Shown: positions 1 through 8,338 of the stretch, piece after piece
Numbering within the stretch: the first letter of the stretch is position 1
Layout of the letters: each line of letters starts with the position of its first letter
The notes under the pieces: generated by a model
Seen by the model: the letters and a program-made list of their open reading frames with translations, nothing else
Told to the model about the DNA's origin: nothing
The model's database searches: none
Translations under genes and position numbers: made by a program
Assembly (NCBI RefSeq): GCF_005893125.1
Contig: NZ_VCJS01000012.1
Coordinates: 1-64,000, forward strand
DNA from: Nonomuraea basaltis
GTDB taxonomy: Bacteria; Actinomycetota; Actinomycetes; Streptosporangiales; Streptosporangiaceae
Reading direction: 5' to 3'
Length of the DNA stretch: 64,000 nucleotides

Positions 1-143
1 TACCGGTCATGCACCCGAGCCGACGGTGTCCCACAGCCGCGGCAGGCCACCCCCTCCGAGCCCGTACGGGCCGCGATCCTCAGGCGGTCACCCAGATCCT
101 CCACCTGGTCAAGGACCAGGCCCCTCAGGTGCGGGAACAGCAT
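1..143 (-). mobile_element. ISL3-family transposase, N-terminal part (runs off left edge)
   Basis: The reverse strand reads an open frame into the left edge with the pattern MLFPHLRGLVLDQ, a short beta region, then a CxxC pair (CRGCGT) followed by SARVHDRY. This is the N-terminal zinc-binding region of ISL3-type transposases, whose usual form is LLFPHLxGxxV...CPxCGxxSxRVHSRY. The frame stays open upstream to a possible ATG at 212 and is closed by a TGA near 256, so the exact start is uncertain; I chose the ATG at 143 because it sits just before the conserved LFPHL. Whether the element is complete cannot be judged, because the rest lies outside the window. No inverted repeat was identified to its right. 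Confidence 0.7.
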
Positions 144-381
144 GTACAGCAGACCGACTTCCCTGCCGATGAGCTCGTGCAGCACAATGGCACCCCTACG
201 GCCGTTCTTCATGATCAGATCTTGGCGATCCAGATCGTGGCAGAACGGCCGTTCTCACGCGCAACGCGTTACGCGATCGCTACCACCCTCCATGCAGCCC
301 CGGCCTCACTCGCGCCTGGAAGTCGCACTCCGTGACCGCTCCCCGGCAAATGCACCAGACCCACATAAATGGCGGCTGGTA

Positions 382-1890
382 TCAGCGGTAGTAGTCGTGC
401 GGGAAATCCTGCTCCGACGAACGCCGGTGGCCGCCGCGGTTGTCATTGCCGCCCTGGGGCGGCTGCGGCTGGTCGCTGAACATGTCACCGCCGTAGCCCG
501 GCCAGGTCGCTTGCGTGCCGTTCGCGGGCGGCGGCACGGGCCATGCGGCGGCGGGGCTGGTGGTGATGTCGCCCGTCTCGTACGCGAACGTGGTTGACGG
601 CATCGGCGGCGTCGGTGTCGACAGCACGTCGTCGTAGGCCGCCGCCGAGACCGCCCTGCTGGGCGTCGTCGGGATGCCGGTGGCGGGGGAGGGGCCGGTG
701 AGCGGGTCGGAGTCGTCGGCCACGGCCCAGCCGGCGCGCACCTCGTACGAGGCGGGATAGGACGAGCGCCCGGCGGGCTGCTCGAACGCCGGCCACGAGC
801 CCGCCGTTTCGAAGGAGGCGGCCGGGGCGGAGTCGTCCAGTATGTCGGGCGAGGCCATGGCCGGCCAGGAGCCGGAGGCGGTGGGCACGGGCGGGCTGTT
901 CCACGTGGTGTCGAGCGGGTCGGCCCCGCCGTTGTAGGCGGGGAACGGGTCGCTCGTCGGGGCGCCGTGGATGGGGGCGGGGTGTGCGACTGGGAACGAG
1001 CCGCTGGACGTGGGGCCCGTGGCGGGGAACGAGCCGCTGCCGCCGGCGGGAGAGGCAGGGAAGGAGCCGCTGCCGTTCGCGGGGTACGAGCCGCTGGACG
1101 CGGGGTACGAGCCGTTGCCGTTCGAGGACGGCTGCGGGCGGGGGGACGGCACCGGCTCGGGCCGCGTGGGGGGCGCAGGCTGGGTGCCCATGCCGAGAAT
1201 GCTCATCACGTCGCCCGTCGGGGCCGCGAACGTCATGGTGCGCTGGTCCGCCAGCTCGCTCTGCGAGGGGGCGGGACGCTTGGCGGGCTCGACCAGATCG
1301 GCGAGGTTGGCCGTCGCGGCGGCCGCGGGAACCTGGCGCTGCGGAAGCGGGGCCTGGACGGTGGCCGCGTTGGGGTCGGCGGCCACGGGCTGGGGTTTGG
1401 CCTTGCGCTCGCTCCGCCGCTCGGCGGGACGCTCCGGCCGGCTCGGGCCTTCGGCGGCGCGCTGCGGCTGCCGCTCGCGGTCGTCCGGGCGGGCGGCGGC
1501 CTTCCTGGCCGCCACGGTGCCGCCGGCGCCGAAGCCGCCCTGCTCCGCGTCGCTGCGGATGTTCGCCCAGAACTCCTCGTCCTCGTCGTCCGAGGACGGG
1601 TTGCCCCACTCATCGACGCCACGCCTGCCACGCTGGCCGGTACGCACCGGCTTCGGCTGCTTCACCTCGTCAATGGGGCTGAAGTCGGGACTGAAATTGT
1701 TCATCCGCGGTTCGTGCGCCGCGAACTCGTCCGTGGAACGAGCGTGGGTCATCTCCTCCTTCTCGGCCATCGCCTTCAGCCGTTCCGGAGGGAGCGAACT
1801 CTCCCGGCGACTCATCGAACGCATGCCCAGTGCCACGACGACGAGCACGAGGAGCACGACAGCGACCAAGCTCACTACAACCGCGGTCAT
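382..1890 (-). CDS. Membrane-anchored, low-complexity protein of unknown function
   Basis: A 502-residue protein with one N-terminal transmembrane helix (about residues 3-23, MTAVVVSLVAVVLLVLVVVA) and no cleavable signal, so it is probably a bitopic membrane protein with a long cytoplasmic tail. The stretch after the helix (residues 25-110) is charged and looks conserved in composition (RRESSLPPERLKAM, DEWGNPSSDDEDEEFWANI). From about residue 120 onward the chain is rich in P, A, S and G, with imperfect repeats of GSYPA/GSFPA, and is probably disordered. No enzyme motif is visible. It is transcribed alone, ahead of no obvious partner. The function is unknown; a scaffold role at the membrane is only a guess. 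A family name could not be assigned. Confidence 0.75.
   Translation of the reverse strand: MTAVVVSLVAVVLLVLVVVALGMRSMSRRESSLPPERLKAMAEKEEMTHARSTDEFAAHEPRMNNFSPDFSPIDEVKQPKPVRTGQRGRRGVDEWGNPSSDDEDEEFWANIRSDAEQGGFGAGGTVAARKAAARPDDRERQPQRAAEGPSRPERPAERRSERKAKPQPVAADPNAATVQAPLPQRQVPAAAATANLADLVEPAKRPAPSQSELADQRTMTFAAPTGDVMSILGMGTQPAPPTRPEPVPSPRPQPSSNGNGSYPASSGSYPANGSGSFPASPAGGSGSFPATGPTSSGSFPVAHPAPIHGAPTSDPFPAYNGGADPLDTTWNSPPVPTASGSWPAMASPDILDDSAPAASFETAGSWPAFEQPAGRSSYPASYEVRAGWAVADDSDPLTGPSPATGIPTTPSRAVSAAAYDDVLSTPTPPMPSTTFAYETGDITTSPAAAWPVPPPANGTQATWPGYGGDMFSDQPQPPQGGNDNRGGHRRSSEQDFPHDYYR
985..1125 (-). repeat. Coding repeats GSYPA/GSFPA
   Basis: Within the membrane-anchored low-complexity protein, five imperfect repeats of the type GS-Y/F-PA follow one another, giving degenerate DNA repeats built on ggggaacgagccgctg. 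The repeats stay in frame and are not a separate element. Confidence 0.7.
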
Positions 1891-2073
1891 TGCACCACCC
1901 TCAAAGCCATGGCCTCCCTCTGGCGCCGGTGAGATCGCGCGGCCATCGACGCGACCTGCCCCTTTTGATCACCAGTGCCTAACGATTGGATCTGATTGTG
2001 TCGGACCACTATGAGCGTTGTCACACCCTAAGTGCAGAATTGGTAACCACTACTACCTGCCGTGTCCGGGCTC

Positions 2074-2634
2074 TCACTCGATGTCAACCGCAGTGAGGCG
2101 GCCGCGGGCTATGGTCTGGTCCGCGATCTCCTTGAGGATCATGGGAAGGGAGTCATCCTTCTTGACCTTGCCGTTCAGCGTGTAGACGGTGAAGCGGTAG
2201 CTGCCCGGGTCGCACGGAGGCTCGTAGCCCACTTTTCCGCTGGTCACCTTCGCCTGCCCGGACCCTTCCGGAGGGTCGGCGGCGGCGTTCGGCCCCAGCT
2301 CGGTCGTGGTGGCGGGGATGTTGTAGAGCACCCACTGCACGGCCGAATCGGATGGAGTATGTGAATCGACCACGATCGCGATCGACTTCGCCTCGGACAG
2401 CGGCTGGCTCGACCAGCGTAGCGGCGGGCTTTCCTGCCCGGCCTTGCAGGAGTATTCGCGCGGCAGCGGCTGGCCGTCGCGCAGCTCCGGGCTCGAGACG
2501 TTGATCTCCGCGATGTCCTTGGCTTGGGATTTACCGATCAGGCTGCCGCAACCCGACAGCGCGAACGCCGCAATCACCACCGTCACACTGACAGTGATGC
2601 GTCGCACGCGTGATGCCGTGTTACACAGCCCCAT
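2074..2634 (-). CDS. PEBP/YbhB-family lipoprotein
   Basis: A 186-residue protein with a basic N-terminus, a hydrophobic stretch and a lipobox ending LSGC (Cys29), so it is exported and anchored to the outer face of the membrane by a lipid. The mature part matches the phosphatidylethanolamine-binding protein / Raf-kinase-inhibitor-like family (YbhB/YbcL): the core motif VQWVLYNIP (around residues 97-105) corresponds to the family signature FTHWVLYNIP, and CDPGSYRFTVYTL (around 137-149) to the second core strand. The usual DPDAP motif is replaced by DSHTPSD. The bacterial family has no well-settled function; ligand binding is inferred from eukaryotic relatives. It is a single gene; the start codon has only a weak ribosome site. 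Confidence 0.85.
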   Translation of the reverse strand: MGLCNTASRVRRITVSVTVVIAAFALSGCGSLIGKSQAKDIAEINVSSPELRDGQPLPREYSCKAGQESPPLRWSSQPLSEAKSIAIVVDSHTPSDSAVQWVLYNIPATTTELGPNAAADPPEGSGQAKVTSGKVGYEPPCDPGSYRFTVYTLNGKVKKDDSLPMILKEIADQTIARGRLTAVDIE

Positions 2635-2820
2635 GCCGGACGATGCTACGCGGGTATCGGCGATGCGCAGACCGTTTCCCGATGGTCGGTCGTCGGTAAA
2701 GGATCCGAAATGGGTTGGAATGGAGGCATTCGGGCAGTGAAGTTGGCCACATCCGTCACTTCAGCCCCCGCCTGAGGGGTCGAATCGGGTCGTATCGGGG
2801 GCCCTTGCCGACCTGCTGGG

Positions 2821-2842
2821 GCCCCGCGACGGGTCGCGGGGC
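2821..2842. terminator. Perfect 10-bp hairpin (terminator-like)
   Basis: GCCCCGCGAC, a 2-nt loop, then GTCGCGGGGC form a perfect stem. It lies in a gene-poor stretch upstream of the PEBP gene and is not followed by a clear T run, so its role is uncertain. Confidence 0.4.
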
Positions 2843-3037
2843 TGGATCCGTACGGTGGCACGACAATACGGCCATTGGTTTCGGTCGCCGCCCACCGGCA
2901 AAAATCAGGTGCGGCGGATCGCCGCGAGCTGTATCGGGTGGGATCCGGGCGGGCAAATGCGCCCGGGGCGGCTGAAGTCGCTGCGGAGCGGCTGCCATGA
3001 GCAGGGGGCCGGCGTGTGCCGGCGGACGGCGGCTGCC

Positions 3038-3161
3038 ACGTTGCGTGAGGCGCTCGCGCTGTGGTGCGGTCTCGCGCTGGCCCGGCCTGGATTGGCACGA
3101 ACGTGGCGCCGCCGAAGTGGCCAAGCTCGACAGCCTGCGGCCGGCCGCCATTGAGCATGGC
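3038..3161 (+). pseudogene. Relic of a BTAD (AfsR/SARP-type) transcriptional activator domain
   Basis: Two adjacent frames together read like the middle of a bacterial transcriptional activation domain. In one frame 3038-3102 gives TLREALALW-CGLALARPGLA; after a shift of frame 3093-3161 gives WHERGAAEVAKLDSLRPAAIEHG. Intact BTAD proteins read LREALALWRG.AL.......AEVARLEELRLAALE; compare the intact regulator at 52635-55697, which has LLREALALWRGLPLLD. The frame break and missing flanks mark a decayed fragment. The rest of 2635-3292 holds a hairpin, a 30-bp repeat and no gene that I can recognise. Confidence 0.5.
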
Positions 3162-3198
3162 ACCGGGGCCGGGGCCGGGCGGGCAGACACGCCGCGGC

Positions 3199-3258
3199 CA
3201 TGTGGATCTTTACCACCCCGCCGGCGGGCATGTGGATCTTTACCGCCCCCGCCGGCAG
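3199..3258 (+). repeat. Two tandem 30-bp direct repeats upstream of PH-domain operon
   Basis: CATGTGGATCTTTACC occurs at 3199-3214 and again at 3229-3244, each followed by a near-identical C/G-rich tail containing CCGCCGGCG. The period is 30 bp. The array ends about 35 bp before the GTG start at 3293, so it may overlap the promoter or leader of the downstream operon. Confidence 0.75.
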
Positions 3259-3292
3259 ATCGCCCGCCGGGTTCGCGCCCTAAGCTGGCCTT

Positions 3293-3814
3293 GTGACCAC
3301 AACAGGCCCGCTACGCGATCCGGCGAACCGCGTCTCGCCCAAGGCCGTACGCCTGTGGCTGCTCGAGGCGCTGGTCGCGTTCGTGTTCTTCCTGGGCGGC
3401 TCGATCCTGGTGTCGCGGTGGGTCGGCGGAAGCGGGTGGCCGTGGGTGCCGGACTGGTTCGCCGGCAACTCCTGGCTGCTGCCTGTGGCGGTCGTCGTGC
3501 TGCTCCTCCCGTTCCTGGCGGCCGAGCCGTTCGTACGGTACGCCGTGCATCGCTGGGAGCTCTCAGGTGACGTCGTCTACGCCAGGTCGGGGTTCCTGAC
3601 CAGGGAGTGGGTGTTCGTGCCCGTGAGCCGCATCCAGACGGTCGACAAGGGGCAAGGGTGGTTCGAGCGGATGCTCGGACTGGCCACTCTGGAGATCCGC
3701 ACCGCGTCCCATGCGGGCTCGTCCACGATCAAGGGTCTCGACTACCGCGTGGCGGCGGGGCTCGCCGAGCAGCTCGCGCACCGGGCCGAAGAGCTCAGGG
3801 ACGACGCGACATGA
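3293..3814 (+). CDS. PH-domain (YdbS-like, DUF304) membrane protein
   Basis: A 173-residue protein with two hydrophobic segments (about residues 22-42 and 62-82) followed by a bacterial pleckstrin-homology-like domain. The signature part is YARSGFLTREWVFVPVSRIQ, then TVDKGQGWFERMLGLATLEI, which fits the YdbS/DUF304 pattern of a post-helix beta domain. In Bacillus, YdbS and YdbT are encoded together and protect against the antimicrobial peptide amylocyclicin; the same pairing is seen here because the next gene is a YdbT-like multi-PH protein. The stop overlaps the next start in ATGA, indicating translational coupling. It starts at GTG. The molecular function in actinomycetes is not established. 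Confidence 0.85.
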   Translation: MTTTGPLRDPANRVSPKAVRLWLLEALVAFVFFLGGSILVSRWVGGSGWPWVPDWFAGNSWLLPVAVVVLLLPFLAAEPFVRYAVHRWELSGDVVYARSGFLTREWVFVPVSRIQTVDKGQGWFERMLGLATLEIRTASHAGSSTIKGLDYRVAAGLAEQLAHRAEELRDDAT

Positions 3815-5436
3815 CCGACCCCCTGCCGCCCGGGGACGGCTCCTCACCCGAGCAGCCGCCCTCGCCGGAGCAGCCGCCAGGGCCTGCGCCGCTCCCCGCC
3901 CGGGCGCCGCTGCGGCTGAGCCCGAAGGTGCTGCTCATCGATCCGGTACGCATGCTGCCCTCGCTGCTCCTGCCCCTCCTCGGCGTGCTGTTCGTGGGCG
4001 GTTTCTCGGCCAGGTCGTACGGCTGGGCGACGCTCGGCGTCGTCGGCACCGTGGTGTTCGCGATCGTTCGGTGGGCCACCTTCACGTACGAGATCGTCGG
4101 TGACCGCCTGGAGACGAAACGGTCGCTGATCAGCCGTTCCGTCCGTACCATCCCGCTGGAGCGGATCCGCGGCGTCGACGTGTCCACCCCGCCCATGCAC
4201 CGGCTGCTCCGCCTGTCCGTACTCAAGATCGACACGGGTGCGAGCGGCGGCGGCAACGAGGAGGCCGAGCTCGACGGGGTCACGCTGGCGGAGGCCGAAC
4301 GGCTCAAGGCGCTCCTCCTGCGGCGCGCGGCCCGCCCGGAGGACCACGTCCCGCACGCCGCGGCGGCCGGGCCCGCCGAGCGGCCGATCATCAGCGTGCC
4401 GCGCAGGTGGCTGCTGTACGGGCCGCTGTCCGGCGCGTACCTGCTCACCCCCTTCGCGCTCGCCGGCGGCGCCGTGGGGCTGGCGTTCCAGTGGGGGGAC
4501 GAGCTGGGGTTCGGGCGGGATGCCGCCTGGTCCGCGGGGCAATGGCTCTGGGACCGCCCCTACCTGCTGCTCGTCGTGGCCGTGCTGCTCGTCATCGCGA
4601 TGCCCATCCTCGGCGGGCTCATGTACGCGGTCTTCAACTGGGACTTCAAGCTCAAGCGGCGCGACGGCTACCTGGTGGCGGAGCGCGGGCTGATCAACCG
4701 GCGCAGCGTGTCGCTGGAGTCGGAGCGGGTGCGCGGCTACGAGATCGTGGACGGACTCGCCGAGCGGTGGGCGGGGGTCGTCCGCGTGTGGGCCATCGTG
4801 ACGGGGCTCGGCGACTCGCAGACGCGGGGGCAACTGCTGCCCGATGTGCCGCGCCCGGTCGCCATCGAGGTGGCCGCGAACGCGATCGGCCCCTATACGG
4901 CCGCCCTGCGCCGCCACCCACCCGTGGCCCGCAACCGCCGCCTGTTCCGCGCCATCTTCCCGTGGGCCCTGATCGTGCTGGTCAGCGCCGTGGCGATCGG
5001 GGCGACGGGCATGATGCTGTGGTGGATCCTCCTGGCGCTGGCGCTGCTGCTGGCCGGTGCGGGGATCCCCTTGGGGCTCGACAGGTACGCGTCGCTGGGG
5101 CACGGCTACGACGGGATGCGGGTGGCCGTACGGTCGGGCTCGCTGCGCCGCTCCCAGGCTGTCGTCGAACGGCGGGCGGTGGTGGGCTGGCGGCTGCGGC
5201 AGACGTGGTTCCAGCGGCGCGCCGGGGTGCTCACGCTGATCGCCGGCGTTGGGGCGGGCAAGGGCGGATACGAGGCGCTCGACGTCTCGGAGGCTCAGGG
5301 GGCGGCATTTCCCGCCGAGGTGACACCGGAGTGGCTCGCACCCTTCATGAGACCGCCCGCCACGGAGTCGCACGTCGTGAAGCCACCCGCTGCGGAGCCG
5401 CCGGCTGCGGAGCCTCGGACGCCGCCCGCGGAGTGA
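3811..5436 (+). CDS. Multi-PH-domain (YdbT-like, DUF304) membrane protein
   Basis: Starting at the ATG that overlaps the previous stop (ATGA), the product has 541 residues. A proline-rich cytoplasmic start (about 1-40) is followed by three rounds of paired transmembrane helices and PH-like (DUF304) beta domains. The repeated PH signatures are visible: ETKRSLISRSVRTIPLERIR, then VAERGLINRRSVSLESERVR, then VRSGSLRRSQAVVERRAVVG. This is the architecture of Bacillus YdbT. A longer open frame begins at 3607, but that part is a shadow of the preceding gene and the coupled ATG is the convincing start. The last 30 residues are P/A/E-rich. The two proteins probably act as a membrane complex; the exact role is unknown. 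Confidence 0.87.
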   Translation: MTDPLPPGDGSSPEQPPSPEQPPGPAPLPARAPLRLSPKVLLIDPVRMLPSLLLPLLGVLFVGGFSARSYGWATLGVVGTVVFAIVRWATFTYEIVGDRLETKRSLISRSVRTIPLERIRGVDVSTPPMHRLLRLSVLKIDTGASGGGNEEAELDGVTLAEAERLKALLLRRAARPEDHVPHAAAAGPAERPIISVPRRWLLYGPLSGAYLLTPFALAGGAVGLAFQWGDELGFGRDAAWSAGQWLWDRPYLLLVVAVLLVIAMPILGGLMYAVFNWDFKLKRRDGYLVAERGLINRRSVSLESERVRGYEIVDGLAERWAGVVRVWAIVTGLGDSQTRGQLLPDVPRPVAIEVAANAIGPYTAALRRHPPVARNRRLFRAIFPWALIVLVSAVAIGATGMMLWWILLALALLLAGAGIPLGLDRYASLGHGYDGMRVAVRSGSLRRSQAVVERRAVVGWRLRQTWFQRRAGVLTLIAGVGAGKGGYEALDVSEAQGAAFPAEVTPEWLAPFMRPPATESHVVKPPAAEPPAAEPRTPPAE

Positions 5437-5670
5437 ATTGCGGGCCGTCGATGCCGCGCCGCATTGTGTCGTTGAATCCTCCGACGGCGCACTCTTCCAG
5501 CAGGCGCTCGCGGATGCCTCAGGACGAGGGCGGTGCCGGTGTGAGGGCGCTGTGTTGGCCGGGACGTTGCGGCGGGATGCCGGCGACGGCGCGATGGACA
5601 GGTGCTGGGTGTGGCAGCACGCCGGAGATCCCGGTCTGGATGTACGCCGAGGCTGGTCCGTGGTGGTGGG

Positions 5671-8178
5671 TCAGTCCTGGCGGCGGGCGCCGAACATGAT
5701 CTCGTCCCAGGTCGGGACCGAAGCGCGGCGGCCCCTCGAGCCCTTGCGCGCCGGGCGGGCAACCGGAGCGGGGGGCGGGGACGGCACCGGTACGGCGTCC
5801 TCCTCCTTGGCCTCGTCCTTGCCTGCCCGCGCCGCCGGCACCTTGGGCTCGGCGGGGGCGGGCTTCGGCTTGGGCGTCGGAGCCTTGGTCCCCTTCACCG
5901 CCTGCTTGGGCTCGCTCGGCTCAGCCTCAAGCTTCGCACTCTTGGGCTCAGCCTCTGGTGCGTCCTGCGCTGCCTCGGCATCCGCCACCTTCGGCTTCTC
6001 GGCCTCCACGACCTTGGCCGCCGTCTTGGTCTCCGCGACCTTGGCGGTCTCGGTCTCCGCGACCTTGGCCGTCTCGGCTTCTGCGACCTTGGCCGCTGTG
6101 GACTCTGCCACCTTGGGAGTCTCGGGCTCTGCGGCCTTGGAGGTCGTAGGCGCTGCAGCCTCGGGCGCCTGAGCCTGCGCGACTGCCTGCGTCTCCGTGA
6201 CCTGGGCTTCCGTCGCCTGGGGCTGGGTCGGGGCGGCTGCCGCCGTGGGCGCCGTCGCGTCCGCCGGTTGGCTGGGGGTCTCGGCCGTGGCGCTCGTCGC
6301 AGGGGCAGAGGCGTCCGCCGACGTAGCCGCGTCCGCACCGGGAGACGTGGCGGCGGAAGACGTGGTGGCGGAAGACGTGGTGGGAGAAGCGGCGGTGCCG
6401 GCCTCAGCGGTCGCGGCCGTCGAGGCGGCCGACTCGGTGGCGGCCGCAACCTCGGAGGGCGCCGCCGCGACCGGCTGGGCAGCCGCGACCGGCTGGGCCG
6501 CGGAGGCAGTCTCCGTGGCGAGGGCCGGCTCGGCAACGGAGGTCGGCTCGGCGACGGAGGCTGGCTCGGCAACGGAGGTCGGCTCGGTGACGGAGGCTGG
6601 CTCGGCGACGGCGGTCGACTGAGCGGCTGGCGTCGGCTGCGTGGCCGCTTCCGGCGTGGAGAGCGGCTCGGCTGTGGGCGTCGCCTGGGTGACCGCCCCA
6701 GGTTGTGCGGCCGTTTCCGGAGTGGCGGTCTGCGCAGCGGCGGTTTGCGTACCAAGCTGAGCGGTGGCGACCGGCTGCACCTGGGCGGCCTCAGGCTGCT
6801 GCGGCGCTGTTCGCTCCTGCGGCCTGCTCTGCTGCTGCGGCCCTTGCTCCTGCGGCGCGGCTTGCTCCTGAGGGGCCGCTTGCTCCTGCGTGGGACGCTG
6901 CGGCGGAGCCTGGGCGTCCGTGGGGCTCTGTGCCTGCGGCAGGACCCGTTCCTGTGACTGACGGCTCTGCTCCTGCGCCGAGTGGTGCTGGCGCCCGGAC
7001 GCCTGCTCGCCGGCCGATGTGTGCTCCTGGGCGGTGCGCGGTTCCTCGGCGGTGGGCTGAGAGGACGTGCGGGAGTCCGAAGGGGCGGCGGGGGCGTAGA
7101 TGGACTCGCTGTCGCGCTCGGTCGAACGGCCGGAGCCGAAGTCGGGCAGCCACGGCGAAGACCCGCCGCGACGGGCGGAGGTCTCGCCGGGACGGGCGTA
7201 GCCGGGCTCGCGGGCGGGCGGCTCGGGCCGGGAAGGCTCGCGGGACGGTGGGTCCTGGCGGAGGGCGGACTCACGGGACGGTGGGTCCTGGCGGGTGCCG
7301 GGGTCTGCCTGGGGCGGCGTGCCGAAGGAGGCATCCCGGCCCGTGTCGGGGGCCGGGTCGCGCGGGGGAGCGGCGCGGTCGAACGGGGCCTCGCGCGACG
7401 GTACGTCCGGGCCGCGCGTGTAGCCGCTCTCCGCCGACCGGGGCGGCGGGTTGTAGCCGACCGCAGGCTCCTCGGGCTCACGCCGCACCGACGCGGGGAA
7501 CGGCAGCGCGTCGGAGGCCAGCGGCGGCACCGGCTGCAGCTTGGCCACCCGCGGCGCGAACGGCGTCACCGTCGTGTCCTCCACGACGGGCGGCGCGGGG
7601 TCGAAGTCGGCCGCGGACAGGTGCAGGGCCTCGTCGTCGTGGGGCGTCACGTGGCGCTTGCGCGGGTCGAAGAGCCATTCGGCGTGCCGCGTGTGACCGT
7701 TCCACACGTAGCCGAGCTTGACCCGCCACAGGCCGTCGTCGCGCTTGGCCGAGTCCCAGTCGATCTCGTCGGTGGGCACACCACGCCTGGTCAGCCGCTC
7801 CGCGACGAGATCGCCGAGGGTCGGTCCGGGGGCCGACTCGCCCGGCATGCGGACGGCCACCCGCTGTGCCTGCTGTGCGACGTACTCCCGCTCCTGCAGC
7901 ACCGGCCCCTCGAACCAGCGCACACGCTCGACTGGAATGCCGGCGGTCGCGGCGATCTCCTCCGCGGTCTCTCCGGCGCGAATGCGGGCCTGGATCTCCT
8001 TGGGGCGCAACGGACTCTCCACTTCGATCTCGTACTGGCCGAGACGGGAGAAGTTGCCGCGGACGGCAGCACGGAGCCGGTCGTCCACGGGAAGCGTGAA
8101 GCGCGTACCTCGTCCGGCTGTAGCCAGCACGAGGTAGGTGCCGTCCTCACTCACCGCGACGAGTCGGAGCTCCTGCAT
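5671..8178 (-). CDS. sepH: SepH, FtsZ-stimulating cell division protein (DUF3071)
   Basis: The product starts MQELRLVAVSEDGTYLVLA, the typical start of actinobacterial SepH (DUF3071). I place the start at the ATG 8178, preceded by AAGGGA, rather than at the upstream ATG that would add 52 non-conserved residues. The folded N-terminal part (about 1-190) contains the helix-turn-helix-like segment TAEEIAATAGIPVERVRWFE, which in Streptomyces SepH is needed to bind FtsZ and promote its assembly. The remaining 600 or so residues are low complexity: glutamine/proline-rich stretches, VAEP repeats and KVAE repeats, then a basic end (ARKGSRGRRASVPTWDEIMF) that is conserved in the family. At 835 residues it is much longer than the Streptomyces protein (about 340), all of it linker expansion. 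Confidence 0.93.
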   Translation of the reverse strand: MQELRLVAVSEDGTYLVLATAGRGTRFTLPVDDRLRAAVRGNFSRLGQYEIEVESPLRPKEIQARIRAGETAEEIAATAGIPVERVRWFEGPVLQEREYVAQQAQRVAVRMPGESAPGPTLGDLVAERLTRRGVPTDEIDWDSAKRDDGLWRVKLGYVWNGHTRHAEWLFDPRKRHVTPHDDEALHLSAADFDPAPPVVEDTTVTPFAPRVAKLQPVPPLASDALPFPASVRREPEEPAVGYNPPPRSAESGYTRGPDVPSREAPFDRAAPPRDPAPDTGRDASFGTPPQADPGTRQDPPSRESALRQDPPSREPSRPEPPAREPGYARPGETSARRGGSSPWLPDFGSGRSTERDSESIYAPAAPSDSRTSSQPTAEEPRTAQEHTSAGEQASGRQHHSAQEQSRQSQERVLPQAQSPTDAQAPPQRPTQEQAAPQEQAAPQEQGPQQQSRPQERTAPQQPEAAQVQPVATAQLGTQTAAAQTATPETAAQPGAVTQATPTAEPLSTPEAATQPTPAAQSTAVAEPASVTEPTSVAEPASVAEPTSVAEPALATETASAAQPVAAAQPVAAAPSEVAAATESAASTAATAEAGTAASPTTSSATTSSAATSPGADAATSADASAPATSATAETPSQPADATAPTAAAAPTQPQATEAQVTETQAVAQAQAPEAAAPTTSKAAEPETPKVAESTAAKVAEAETAKVAETETAKVAETKTAAKVVEAEKPKVADAEAAQDAPEAEPKSAKLEAEPSEPKQAVKGTKAPTPKPKPAPAEPKVPAARAGKDEAKEEDAVPVPSPPPAPVARPARKGSRGRRASVPTWDEIMFGARRQD
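6527..6616 (-). repeat. Five 18-bp tandem repeats in the sepH linker
   Basis: Five units based on GGCTCGGCAACGGAGGTC follow one another in exact 18-bp register, coding VAEP-S/A-type repeats (SVAEPA). Similar degenerate KVAE/T repeats lie at about 5990-6115. They expand the disordered linker of SepH in frame. Confidence 0.85.
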
Positions 8179-8338
8179 GCGAGTCCCTTCGTCAGCGTCG
8201 CCATTCTTCCCCCGGACCCTTGAGTCTCTCGCGTGTGCCGGTTGCCTGCCAGCACCGTACCCGGCATGTCCGAACATCGCCTTCCTGGGATAGCCCCGGG
8301 GCGATGTGACGCCGGTCACATTTGTCTGATCCATCCCT

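Noticed and set aside
2646-3190. Minus-strand frames of 144-170 codons in the gene-poor region
   Set aside because: Composition is rich in R, P and A without domain pattern, and a better explanation (BTAD relic on the plus strand) exists for part of it.
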